A DNA stretch of 64,000 nucleotides from Pseudorasbora parva (lineage: Eukaryota; Chordata; Actinopteri; Cypriniformes; Gobionidae), in NCBI RefSeq assembly GCF_024679245.1, contig NC_090195.1, positions 4,220,300 to 4,284,299 on the forward strand, written 5' to 3'. The notes under the pieces are model-generated. The model was not told the origin of the DNA. It worked only from the letters and a program-made list of their open reading frames with translations, and ran no database searches. Both the position numbers and the translations under genes were made by a program. Positions 40,476 to 51,959 of the stretch are shown here, one piece after another (position 1 is the stretch's first letter; the number at the start of each line of letters is the position of its first letter).

Positions 40476-41261
40476 TTTCTTGGATTGTAATTGAATTCTG
40501 TAATTGTATTGAACATCATCCTGCCCAGGGACTGCAGATGCAAATTAGCTATTTTAGCTAACTCTGGCACAACATTTGGGTTGTGTATGGTCCCTGTTAA
40601 ATAAATAAACTAAACTAAACTAAACTACCTGAAGACAGTCCCTCATTAACGCACGCACACGCGCACGCGCGCACACGCGCACACACACACACAAATCTTT
40701 TTCATAACATTCAATCTTACATATTCAAGACCAGCTTCAGTACACTGTAAAAAAGTGTAAAAATAAGGCACAATGTACTGTATGAATATGAAGGAATTTT
40801 CCGTATTGGTTTTTTATATTTTTCCATTTAATCTGAATATCTGCTGGAAGATTTTGAGCATATTTTGTACTGTAGTTGAATTGAAACATCAAATTTGTTA
40901 ATCCCCAAAATATGGTGATGTATATGCTGTCATTGATGGTGGGCAGCTCCTGTTGGGTAATCTGGCCTTTAATTTATTTATTTTTATTTTTTAATATGAA
41001 TTATTATATTAAGTCTTAAGTTGAAGAATATGCATATAGATGATGATGTTAATATCTGCATTATGAGGGATGAACAATAGACTTATTAAACTGATCAAGC
41101 ATGTTTATGATGCTGGTGATTCAGTTTAGAAAGAAGAATTAAAAATTAAATACAAAATTAAGAAAATAAAAATGTGGTGAAGGATGGAAAAATATCCACT
41201 GAAGTGAAGATCAAAAGTGACTGAATTTCTACATAAGGATATAATGGATAACAGGAGACAA

Positions 41262-43549
41262 CCCAGCAAGCAATTTTGCGTCTAAAAGACGTCTAATAAC
41301 CGTCTAAACACAGCCCAGACGTCTAGGCTAAATCAAGTCTAAACTTGGGCTGTCAGTGAAAATCTAATAGACGTCTAATCATAGCCCAAAATTAGATGGC
41401 TACTGAATGGCTACATCTATACGTCTAATAGACAGCAAATATGGGTCTAGGCTAAATCAAGGCTAAATTTGGGCTGTCAGTGAAAATCTAATAGACGTCT
41501 AATCATAGCCCTAGTCATCAAATAGACGGCTAATGAATGACTAATATATACATTTAATAGACAATAAAATGGCTAAAGGATTCTTTTCACTCAAATATAA
41601 CAGTAAAATAACAATCAATCAAAACACATTAAATATAAAAGTTTTATTTAGAAAGAATATTAACAACAGAAACAACTTAAGATAATACAAAAAGATTAAA
41701 ACATAAAAATGACCAAATAAAATGTTAAAAATAAAATTAAAAATAAAATTAGGATAAGAAATATTGAATATTAACAACGTAATATAATAAAATAAAATAT
41801 AACAAACTCTGTTGCTGCTGGGAAGTCGGTCATCATGGCATCTGTCAAATAAGAAACAAAACATTGCACAAGAAAAGCTATGTTGACATCATAATTGTTT
41901 ACTTTATTTACAGTAATTGTGATGAAGTCATTCTCTTTTGCTTGGATGCGCACTAAAGCTGGGCTATAAAAGGTTAAGATACATGTATGTGACATGTTTA
42001 AAGAGAGAGTCATCATTTACTCACCCTCAAGTTGTTCCAAACCTGTATGGGTTTCTTTCTTCTGTTGAACACACACAAAAATATATATTTTGAAGAATGT
42101 TGGTAACCAGACATTTGATGGTAGCCACTGATTTTCATTGTAGGAAAATAAATACAATGGAAGTCAATGGGGCCCATAAAGCTTTTGATTACCCAGGTTC
42201 TTCAAAATATCTTCTTTTGTGTTCAACAGACAAAAAGAAACAACTTGAAAGCGAGTAAATGACAGAATTTAAATTTTTGGGTTTAAAATATATTTTAGCC
42301 ATTATGTTGCATTAGAACAATGAGGTACATGATTGGAAAAGCATTGAATGGTTTAAGGCAAAAGTGAATTTCTGATCTTCTGCTGCATTATGAACCATCC
42401 TCTCAGGTCATCTGGGACAGGTCTGCTTTCTGTCCCCCGAGTCAAAACTAAACATGGAGAAGCAGAATTCAGTTTTTATACATAACATATCTTGAACAAA
42501 CTCAAAGAAAACCTGCAGTACTGTGGCAACTCTTCATTTATTTTAAATCATTTCAAAAAGACTCATATTTTCATATAATGATGCAAAGAGTAAAAGGATA
42601 TTTGTGGCTTTCATGACAAATTATTATAGGTTGCACATGTTTCATGTTCAACCCCTTGAAGGTGTACATGTAGCATGCTAACCACATGGCTTCATTCTAC
42701 AATATTACCTAGCTAAAATCTCACCGTTCATACACGATAACAAATAATGTATATAATGAGCATATGTCAAAATGAAAACACAGATACTTACAAGGCCAAA
42801 TAATGTCCTTTAACGTTTGCTGTTGCCCGTTGTTGTTCTCCGTTCTCGTCCTCCTCTTGTGTAAAAAAACAATCCACTCCAACCGACAGAAATGTGTTTC
42901 GCGATATCTGCCGTTGCCAGTAGTACAGGCTACAGTTGCCATCTAGCGGTTGAGAGTTGTATTTTTTTTTATTTTATTTTTTATTTTTTTCAAATATATC
43001 TAGCTTACGATTTTCTTTGACTGTCTTACATTTTAAGTGAATGTTATGCGGGACAGCAAAGCTAAAACTAATTCAAATGTTTACAAATGGGTGGGCTAAA
43101 AGCAGACTACACACAGCCCGTCCAATTCAGAGCTAAACCGTGGCTATAGATAGACCATGACATGAAATGACACATCTTGCAGATATTATTGACAATGCGA
43201 ACATGATGTAATATTAACCATATCATATGCTACATTGCCAAAAACTACAATTAATCAGTTTAGTCTTTTGACTAAAAGTGGGCTACGAATAGCCGGTCTG
43301 TATAGGAGCTAAACCGTGGCTACGCACAGCCATGAATATATCTCGTTAAAGAAATGAAACCAAACACCTTGTAATCACTGTTAACTTTGCTTACATGATG
43401 GAATATCATACATCTCACAAGTTATTTGGACAAAAATTACATGTAACCAAATTCAAGATTCTTTTGGCTAAAAGTGGGCTACTCATAGCCGGACTATATC
43501 AGGTCTATAGTAAACCTAGACGGTGAAATGACGGCTATTGCTTGCTGGG
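41262..43549. mobile_element. Unclassified 2.3-kb DNA element, CCCAGCAAGCAA termini
   Basis: The ends are CCCAGCAAGCAA and TTGCTTGCTGGG. The left third holds many AGACGTCTAA and TCTAGGCTAAAT motifs and the right third many GGGCTA and CTAAACCGTGGCTA motifs, like subterminal transposase-binding arrays. The flanks match the spacer beside V2 and V7, which shows where it landed. A palindromic MITE lies inside (about 42,005-42,290). No transposase was found, and the target duplication is unclear. Confidence 0.7.
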
Positions 43550-43619
43550 AAGACTTCTAAAAGATCAAAAACTGATGAAGATCATGTTCAAGAAGATCAC
43601 GAGTCGTTTCTTCACTGTT

Positions 43620-43662
<43 letters not shown>

Positions 43663-43733
43663 CATCTGCAGTTTCAGTTCAGTCACTGTGACTCTGACTG
43701 ACGGAGGTTTTTGTACGACTCTTTATCACTGTG

Positions 43734-44176
43734 TGAACACATAACCACTGACAATGTGGCGACTCGTACAGTAATAATGTCCAGCATCTTCAGTCTGGAC
43801 TCCACTGATGGTCAGAGTGAAATCTTTCCCACCTCGTGCTCCATTCCCACTGAATCGACTGAAACTGTTACCGTAGCGATCATTTACAGCATAAATGATG
43901 AGTTTAGGAGCTTCTCCGTGTTTCTGCTGATACCAAGCTAAACCCCAGCCATCTATCCCAGTATCAGTTTTACAGTCTATGGCGGCGTTTTGTCCTTCAG
44001 AAACCGTCACAGCTTCAGGCTGAGTCACAGTGATTCCTCTGGACGCTGTTGACAACAACATGAATGTGTTTCAGCAAATCAAATGAACATTAAAGACTCA
44101 AAGATGACCAGCTGTGACTTCTGTTACCTGGAATAAAAGCCGTCAGAATCCAGATGAAGCTGCTCAAGAGATTCAT
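43734..44176 (-). CDS. Immunoglobulin light-chain V segment V9 (family C)
   Basis: The leader exon is 44128-44176 and the V exon 43734-44045. It is nearly identical to V2, differing in CDR2 (AVND for SVND), one FR3 residue (GARGGKDF for GAQGGKDF) and a CDR3 shorter by one residue (HIVSGY). The RSS is heptamer 43727-43733 and nonamer 43706-43714. An octamer-like ATGCAAAG is at 44273-44280. It is the V nearest to J1, about 1 kb away and in opposite polarity, so the most favourable short inversion in cluster 3 would use it. Confidence 0.93.
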
Positions 44177-44744
44177 GGTGTTTGCTGGTTTTGTACCGCG
44201 GTCAACAGCAGTGTGTTATAAAGTGTGTGAGTCTGAACGCTATAAACACTCGGAGCGCTGAAGCACGTGCCGATGCAAAGTGAGTCTGAGCAAAAACCCT
44301 CTGGAGGAAAACACACTTGAAGATGACCACATGCAGAGGAAACGGATGATCCTTTGTGAGTGTGTGTGTGTGTGTGTTTAGAAATCATTTCTCTTTTACT
44401 CTGCGTGAGGCTCTGGTTCAGACTACAGGTTTCTGATGAATCAAATGTTTTATCACTAAAAGAAAGTATTTCACTGTGAACTCCATGAGAGGGCAAAGGT
44501 CATTCCAGAGGGCAAAGGTCATCAAAACTTAACTGCATGTTAATTTAGAAACTCCTTAGATGTGTTAAGATCAGCTCAGAGTCTTTCTGATTATATTTAT
44601 TGAGATTTAATAGTTTTCATGCATCAAGAGACATTTAGAGATGATGAAGCGGTTTATGTGAAAGTCACTTCAGTCCAATAATCGTGTGTGTGTGTCTCGT
44701 CTCTCTTTCTCTGCTGGAGTGTGTGTTCATTTGAGTGTGACGGA

Positions 44745-44783
44745 GGTTTTTGTACGACGCTTTCACTAGAATGAAGCACTGTG
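44745..44783 (+). promoter_or_regulatory. 23-bp-spacer RSS of J1
   Basis: Nonamer GGTTTTTGT at 44745-44753, 23-bp spacer 44754-44776, heptamer CACTGTG at 44777-44783. The bases around the nonamer (GACGGAGGTTTTTGTACGAC) are the same as around the V nonamers. Confidence 0.97.
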
Positions 44784-44821
44784 GTGGACTTTCGGTGGAG
44801 GAACTAAACTGGTGATCAGAA
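44784..44821 (+). CDS. Immunoglobulin light-chain J1 segment
   Basis: A 38-bp segment starting right after the heptamer and ending at a GTAAGT donor. It encodes WTFGGGTKLVIR, with the FGGGT motif that defines light-chain J segments, and leaves one base of phase that matches the C exon. The J-C intron to C2 is about 1.2 kb. It is too short for gene finders. It pairs with the V 12-RSSs and would be used with C2. Confidence 0.96.
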
Positions 44822-46005
44822 GTAAGTCGTTCTTAAATTATAATAAAAAAATGAGTGATGTGTTTTTAAAGAAAGGGAGGTTTAAGGATAAGAACATTTG
44901 TCTACAATAATCTTAATTCATTTTTAAAAAATGATTTAAAAAGCTGCATTATCATGTGTATCATCATATTTAATTTTATTTTATTAATTGTTTGCACCAA
45001 CTAAATATTTTCGACTATATTATGAATGTAATATTTGCTGATATTCTGTTTCAAGGCATATTTTATATTAGCAGGCTTTTTAATGTTTTACATTACTAAC
45101 TCACACTTAATGTATGCTAACATTTCATCGTATTTCACTTAAACACAATATTTTATGATATTTGCAATTATTTCTTAATATATTTTAGCATGACACAAAC
45201 TGGATAAAATATACAAGATAAATTTAATTTCATCTGTCATCATCAAAAATAAATTCAGCTGATGTTAAACTGAATCATTTACCAAACTATTAAGTTCACT
45301 TATAATGAATTATTATATATTATGTTTATGAGGAAGTGTCCTGAATGATGATTATTCTCAGAACACAAATAATGGAAACGCTTTATAAACTCATTTGTTA
45401 ACATTAGTTAATGTATTAACCAACATGAACTAAACATGAGCAGCACATTTGTTCCAGTATTTATTAATCTTTGTTAATGTTCGTTAATAAAAATCCAGCT
45501 GTTCATTGTTTGTTCATGTTAGTTCACAGCGCATTAACTAATGTTAACAAACACAACTTCTGATTTTAATAATGTATTAGTAAATGTTGAAATGAACATG
45601 AACTCAGATGAATAAATGCTGGAGAAGTTTTGTTCATTCTTAGTTCATGTTGACTAAAGTAGTTCTCTAATGTTAACTCATGAAACCTTATTGTAAAGTG
45701 TTCCCCAAATAATATTAAAATTGGTTTAAACATTTTACTCAATTCAGAAAAGAACAAATTCGCATTAATTGTACAGTACATCACGTCTGCTTCAGATAAC
45801 TGATTTATTTATTTGTACATATATATTGTACTTGATATATTTAGTAGCGGTGAATATTTTATTTTAATGGAGAATATTTCTAAAATGAATTTGGGATAGT
45901 TTGTATGTGGTTTATGAATGAAAGCAGTGATGTGGAATTTCTGTACAGATGAAGTTATGATTTTTACTGCATTACCATCTCTGACCTCTAACACAGACGT
46001 TAATG

Positions 46006-46049
<44 letters not shown>
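44822..46049 (+). other. J1-C2 intron
   Basis: Runs from GTAAGT to CAG. It is AT-rich, without a recognised enhancer. About 45,380-45,710 has repeated ATTAACTAATGTT- and GTTCATGTT-like strings and looks like an old transposon. The last 45 bases are a (TG)n tract before CAG. Confidence 0.8.
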
Positions 46050-46363
46050 CCGGGCTCTCCGTGAAGCCCTCCGTGTCTCTGCTGCCTCCCTCTTCTCTGC
46101 AGATCTCTGGAGACTCAGCCGCTCTGCTCTGCCTGCTCAGCTCTTACTCTCCACAGGGGGCGACGGTGAGCTGGACGCTGGACGGGTCAGAGGTCACCGA
46201 TGGGGTTCAGACCAGCGCAGAGAGTGAGCGGGACGGACGCTACAGCCGCAGCAGCGTCCTGAGCCTCAGCAAAGCAAGCTGGGAAGCCACAAATGGCTTC
46301 GTCTGCAGAGTAACACATGACGGAGCTCATCACGAGGCCTCGTTCCTCAAGAGCTCCTGCTGA
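46050..46363 (+). CDS. Immunoglobulin light-chain constant exon C2
   Basis: A 314-bp exon with one C1-set domain: GLSVKPSVSLLPPSS, AALLCLLSSYSPQGATVSW, LDGSEVTDG, GFVCRVTHD and the interchain cysteine in FLKSSC. The acceptor CAG at 46047-46049 follows (TG)n. The poly(A) signal is at 46480-46485. With J1 1.2 kb upstream this is the first complete J-C unit in the window and is expected to be expressed after inversion of a flanking V. Confidence 0.96.
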
Positions 46364-47073
46364 TGTTTCTCCAGTGAAGACGAGCCGTATCTGAGCGTCC
46401 GGCAGGATTCACAGCAGTCACGTGATCTACAGCTCAATACTGAAGCCGTCTGTCAATGTGCTGCCATTGCTGTTCATTCAATAAAGCTTCTGAACGCCTT
46501 ACATTTGTGTTGGACTGCATCATTGATCAGTGTGTGTCGGTCATTCAAAGTCCTGCGCTAAAGTTTCAGCTGCTTTTGATTGATTGTAATAGTTGAGAAC
46601 AGCTGCATTTAGCAGGAAATGTCAAATGAAGCTCTTGGGGTTTGAACATGGTCACTGGAGACGGAGCTGCTCTATTCTGAGAGGATCACAATCACTAAAC
46701 CTGCCAATGCAAATGAGATTTACACCTCAAACTCACAGTTTCACTCTTTGATTGGTTCAACGCTCTGAACTGGAACACTTTCACTTCTGCTCATGAGAAA
46801 TGACTTATTATGAGATTAATAAATTCATAATCAGCTTGAGATGAAGGAGCTGCTTGGAAAAACGCTCAAAACATCTTTATGTTGCTGATACACAAAGCCG
46901 TTACTGTATAGTTTAATATCAAAACAAAACAACATATGATACTATTATTGTTTGTTTGATTTCATATGAATTTACACACACTGTCTTCTGATTATGAACA
47001 TATTCAAAACCGTATGTCAGGACAGATCAGAGTCTAGAGCAGATTTCAGTCATAAGTCAGTTTTTAGATTGTG

Positions 47074-47124
<51 letters not shown>

Positions 47125-47197
47125 AGCAGCTGCAGTTTCAGTTCAGTCACTGTGACTCTGACTGACGGAGGTTTTTGTACGACTCTTTATCACTGTG

Positions 47198-47683
47198 TGA
47201 ACACATAGTTACTGTTGATGATGTGTAAACTCTGACAGTAATAATGTCCAGCATCTTCAGTCTGGACTCCACTGATGGTCAGAGTGAAATCACTGTTAGA
47301 TCCACGGCCACTGAATCTAGATGGAGTTCCTGACTGACGGCTGCTTATTCCATAAATCAGGAGTTTAGGAGCTTCTCCAGGTTTCTGTGAGTACCAGCTC
47401 AGAGCAGGTTGTCCATTATAACAGCAGTCTGGATCTCTGCTAGTTTTACAGCTCACAGCGACTGATTGTCCGGTTTGAGAGAGCAGATCTGAGGGTTGAG
47501 TCACTGTCACCTGCCCAACAGATTCTGACAAGAGAGAAAGATTAGAAATCACAAACACTTTTACAACCATAGATCTTCTCAACACACATAAAGATATCAA
47601 GTAAATAACGAATGTAATCTTGAGCGATACAAACCTCGACATAATACTGCCAGCGTCCAGATCAATATGGTGATGAAAGTCAT
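47198..47683 (-). CDS. Immunoglobulin light-chain V segment V10 (family B)
   Basis: The leader exon is 47635-47683 and the V exon 47198-47524, with a 110-bp intron. CDR1 [11 protein letters not shown] is identical to V5, while CDR2 (GISSRQS) and CDR3 ([12 protein letters not shown]) differ, and FR3 has arginine in [10 protein letters not shown]. The pattern looks like a mosaic of V5-type 5' half and a V4- or V13-type 3' half. The RSS is heptamer 47191-47197 and nonamer 47170-47178. A perfect octamer is at 47801-47808. Confidence 0.93.
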
Positions 47684-47819
47684 GTTTGTTGGTTGTAGGT
47701 TCAGTTCTAGTGAAAAACAGTTGTTGATGATGTTTGATGTTTGACAGAGTTATAAACACACACACAGACTGAAGCGTGTCGCTCATGTAAAACACTCTCT
47801 ATGCAAATGTTCAGGCGAC

Positions 47820-49050
47820 AGATTTAAGTTGGTTTAATGGGGGTCAAAATGACCATTTCCACCTGAGATTTGAAACCAAATTAGACAGGGTAAAATAACT
47901 TTACAAAGATGGCAGCATCATTATTCAATTTTTACACAGATATTGTTAGGTCTATTAGTTAAATCTTTTGACTTTATCAATCTTTGTTTCATTATATGCC
48001 AACAGTGACAAAAAGCACATCTTGTGTTTTTTTGCCCCAAGTTTGCACGCCTGTAACTCAAGAAGTGTTAAAGAGATCTTAATATCCTTTTAGATTCTGG
48101 TTTTTAATAAACTTTCCTTTGGCATCTTTATTTTAAAGGCCCTCAAAGTTCAATCCCAGAGATATGGAGATCTTAACACGGCTCCACAAGTAAATTGTTC
48201 AAGTCAAATGTAGGCCTACATACTTCACAAACCAGATGTGGGTCCGTTTGCATACAGCTGATATTTTTTTCTTGTAAAGAGGAATATCTAAAGAACAAAT
48301 AATGTTAAAACTAGAAACGTGTCTTGAATTTTCTGTTAACTAAATTTCATAGAACATACCTGCCATATTCCTTTTCCAAAGTGCCAGTGTCTGTAACTCA
48401 AAAAGTATTCAAGATATCTAAATATCCTTCTTGATTCCCATTCTTACTAAACTTTCGTTTTAAAATATTAATTTTCAAGGCCCTACATAGTTCAGTCCCA
48501 TAGATATGGGGATCTCAAAGCGGCTCCATGTTCAATTGTTGAATTTGACCCATATTCACAAAAAACTAAATTGGGTCACTTTGCACACAGCTGATACTTA
48601 TTGCATTTAAAGAGGAATGTTTGAAGAATTAATAATGCTTAAGATAGAAATTGATCTTGTTTCACTCTTAAAAATAATTGCATTAAACCAACTCTCTGAG
48701 TACAAACTGAGTTCCACTGAAAAGAGTTAAACTGAGGCACATTAAGCTGCTCTCAAACATGTATAAGAATCTATAAGTTTCATAAGATTGACAATCTGAA
48801 ATGACACTGAGATATCTTTAACACTTCTTGAATTAAAGACTTGTAAACTTCAGAATTGTTTTTGTCAGCAGCTCCAGGCACTCCGATCTCATTGGTCGGC
48901 CAGTTTTTAACATGGCACATCAAACCAAGAAAACATGTATTACGCTTTTACACCTTCTGTTTTGCGTTTCGGTGTGCACACTCACATCGGTGACCTTAAT
49001 TTAGTCACGGGGCGTTAAACGTCGGCGATAAACGTCCTGCTGTAAAAGTC
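47820..49050. other. Spacer upstream of V10
   Basis: The first 400 bp are shared with V5 and V13 upstream regions. The block AAAAGCACATCTTG to about 48,650 looks like internally repeated sequence (CTGATATTTTTTTCTTGTAA and CTGATACTTATTGCATTTAA), with no 41-bp array. No gene is seen. Confidence 0.5.
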
Positions 49051-49053
49051 AAA

Positions 49054-50253
49054 AGCCCCGTTTCCACCACAGGAACTTTACCCAGGAACTAGGAACTTTG
49101 GGTGGTACTTCGTGTGTTTAGACCGCAGGAACCAGGGTAAAATTGAAGTTCCGGGTAAATATTTCCCCCTCCAAACGGCCCTGCTCGCGAGGTAGTACTT
49201 TTTCAAAGTTCAGGAACTTTCGAGGGCGGGACTTGGGCGCTGAACATGCTGATTGGTTGAGCTCACGCAGTTCAACCGGCATTTTTAAAAGTCTTTTGCG
49301 AGGTTCGTTCTGCGTTCAGTAAATATCAGTCTTTGCTCTCTGTCTGGTGGCGCACGGTCGTCTCAGCCATCTCACGTTCAATGTCCGTAATAGCTGATAA
49401 TAATATACATTGTCATTTTAAATCTAGCTTTACAAGCTTTCTGAATATGCTGCAGCTGCATGCTGCTGAATCTGCATATTAGTGCTCTTTTCTGTCATTG
49501 TTAATTACCTCTTTAGTAAACCTATACATAACCAGCAAAAGCAGCAAAGCTTGAATCTCTTCCATACTCGTTATTAATTTTTTTTCACCATGTAAACGAC
49601 CTGACCGATTACTTTTAAGTGTGTGTCCTTACATGACGTGACGGCGCGCGCCGCGCTCATGTTGACAAGAGAGGAAAGTACATTTTTCTGAGGGGTAAAC
49701 TTTTTATTTCGTAAGTTATGAAGATAATGTTGGAGTAATGACACAGCGTATATTGCCCCAGGCAGTTTTTACTTTAACTGCGCCTGACAGAAGATTTTTT
49801 TTTCTGAGATGATTATTACACTTTACAACAAATAGCTATAAATAATACTGTATTAGTCCTGGTGGCCGTTAAGAGTTGCTATGGCTACAGTCAACACACT
49901 CCAGCTGCTGGAGAAAACAGCGTTGACATTTTTGGTGCGGCAGACAAACTGCATGTGACAAAATGATTGCGATTGAAAGTCATCACATGTAAACACCAGA
50001 TCGGTTTAGATAACGTCTCATGTAAACAGATCACTAAATCTTTCAATCGGTACACACACAAATGATTACTGTCCTTCACTGATTTGGAGGAACAGTCGCG
50101 CGCAGTCCTACATCACCGGACTAATTTGCCTAATCTTCTCGGAACTTTATCGCGGTCGAAACGCAGACAGCTGCAGGTCTGGGGGGGAGAAAAGTTCCTG
50201 TAAAAAAGTTCCTGGTACAAATAGTTCCGGGTAATTTTGGTGGAAACGGGGCT
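49054..50253. mobile_element. 1.2-kb DNA element, AGCCCCGTTTCCACC termini
   Basis: The left end AGCCCCGTTTCCACCACAGG is mirrored by GGTGGAAACGGGGCT on the right, with further pairing of the AGGAACTTT and AAAGTTCCTG motifs just inside. AAA is on both sides, compatible with a 3-bp duplication but not proof. It has no transposase. I recognise the termini as a common cyprinid repeat. Confidence 0.75.
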
Positions 50254-50384
50254 AAAGTATCGGCTGTAGCTGTGCAAAGTGACCCACATTTGTTTTGTTT
50301 TAAAAATTAACCTTTTCTACGTGTTTTTATTCTTATTTTCAGTGTTTTCGGTAGGAAAATCATTGTAAAAAGTAATAAATCATG

Positions 50385-50500
50385 CGTTCAGGAGCTTGTC
50401 CAGGTTTCTGTCAGACCAGCTGAATAAGTTTCTCCTGTTCCAGTTGCTCTCCATTAGATCAGAGGTTTGTTCATATTCCTCAGTTTACACTGAGGTTTAT
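50385..50500 (-). pseudogene. Relic of a light-chain V segment
   Basis: TTCAGGAGCTTGTCCAGGTT and TCTGTCAGACCAGCTGAAT match the FR2 region of the V segments (TTTAGGAGCTTCTCCAGGTT, TCTGTGAGTACCAGCTGAG) with a deleted base and substitutions. Neither FR3 nor an RSS is left, so it is dead. Confidence 0.6.
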
Positions 50501-51054
50501 CAGCTCATGTTATCGTCACACACCAGTGCGGACCTTCTCAGAGATTTATGAATAAGTTTTCATTAAAAATTCAGTCAAAAGCACAAAATGTTTAATTATC
50601 ATCTTATCGGAGGCTTCTGATTGGTGCAGAGGAGGGAGAGGCGTGTCTAAACTGAACTGGTTGATCAGGGCTACGATTAAAACAAGCTAATATAAAACTC
50701 TTACTGTCTGCAGTCACGAATACAGAGCATAGTATACAAAGGACATGTTAGGATGAGACACTCAGATGAAATAACCATGGAGTATTATGAGAATTATGGT
50801 CTATTATTAATAAAAGACGACAACTAGAGCAAACTGAAATCACTCAGATCTCAAACGTGTGACTGATCTATAAGAGCTCAAAATCTCTTTCTGACCTCTA
50901 TAATTATTAAGAGTGGCAGCTTCATTTGGATGGTTTTATTTCAGATGCTCGTGTGACGATGATATTTCACATCCTCCTTTGAGCAGCTGCAGTTTCAGTT
51001 CAGTCACTGTGACTCTGACTGACGGAGGTTTTTGTACGACTCTTTATCACTGTG

Positions 51055-51514
51055 TGAACAAATTTTTACTGTTGATGTAGTGGTAACTCTGACAGTAATA
51101 ATGTCCAGCATCTTCAGTCTGGACTCCACTGATGGTCAGAGTGAAATCACTGTTAGATCCACTGCCACTGAATCTAGATGGAGTTCCTGACTGGAGAGTG
51201 CTTGCATAATAAATCAGGCGTTTAGGAGCTTCTCCAGGTTTCTGTGAGTACCAGGCTAAATGATGATAACCACTAGAGTAAAACACATCACTGCTGGTTT
51301 TACAGCTGATTTTGACAGTTTGTTCTGGTTGGGCTGTCATTGAGGGACTCTGAGTGACGCTGATCTGTCCTCTACACTCTGAAACACAACAAGAAGAAAA
51401 TACACTCAAAACTTTGACAATATACTTGAAGAAATGAATTGATATCAAACTTGTGCTCCACAAACCTTGAGCAAACGCTGTGAGAGTCCAGATGAAGATG
51501 ATGATGAAGGTCAT
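51055..51514 (-). CDS. Immunoglobulin light-chain V segment V11 (family A)
   Basis: The leader exon is 51466-51514 and the V exon 51055-51378. CDR1 is [11 protein letters not shown], then [17 protein letters not shown] (arginine in place of leucine), YASTLQS, the common FR3 and [13 protein letters not shown]. The RSS is heptamer 51048-51054 and nonamer 51027-51035. An octamer-like ATGCAAAC is at 51603-51610. Its flank is shared with V6. The base change just inside the heptamer (GAACAAAT for GAACACAT) alters the coding end to NLF. Confidence 0.93.
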
Positions 51515-51646
51515 GTTGATGAAGATTGGTGTGTGTGTCAGTGATGAAGTGTAAAACTCACAGCACTATAAACACTCTCACACACTGAAGCATCTGATCA
51601 ATATGCAAACACACTCCAGATCATTTACCTGAAGACAGTCACTCAT

Positions 51647-51678
<32 letters not shown>

Positions 51679-51959
51679 CAGCTTCTAGTTTCTGTTGCTC
51701 CTTTGAAGGTTAAGTGCACTAAACTTAAATCCGAAACATTGTTAAATGAAACCTCTCGTGCCCTTCGACAGGTTTGTAGATGAGTGGAGCGCAAGTGAAA
51801 GAAGGACAACCTTCAAGTTCTGATGAGATTTTCAATGAATTTTCTGTCTAGTTATCAGAAAATAGCCAAAAAAGGACAATTATTTTTCTGATGTTTTTGA
51901 AAAGAAAGAAAAAAACATTATAAACATAGAGTCTCATTAATATGCTGAATTCTGTAATT

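Larger units (their letters stand above)
35764..40625 (+). mobile_element. Near full-length APE/RT LINE with one frameshift and a nested MITE
   Basis: The 5-bp duplication TACCT flanks it at 35759-35763 and 40626-40630, and the broken sequence rejoins to the intact site upstream of V6. The coding frame starts at the ATG at 35787, is interrupted by a 948-bp MITE, and resumes at 36861. In order it shows hydrophobic segments and DIHQNPGP (37162-37185), an APE-type endonuclease (MGHLNIRSV, LCLSETWL, FGDFNVNW, GLSDHNLI), and a reverse transcriptase (FRARHSTETA, LDFKKAFDTVNH, GVPQGSILGP, YADDTVIY). A one-base frame change near 39,110, just after DTVNH, splits the RT; the second part runs to 40174. 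The 3' end is (AAACT)n. Without the MITE it is about 3.9 kb. It looks like the CR1/L2/Rex1-related clades, but the exact clade is not settled. Confidence 0.93.
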
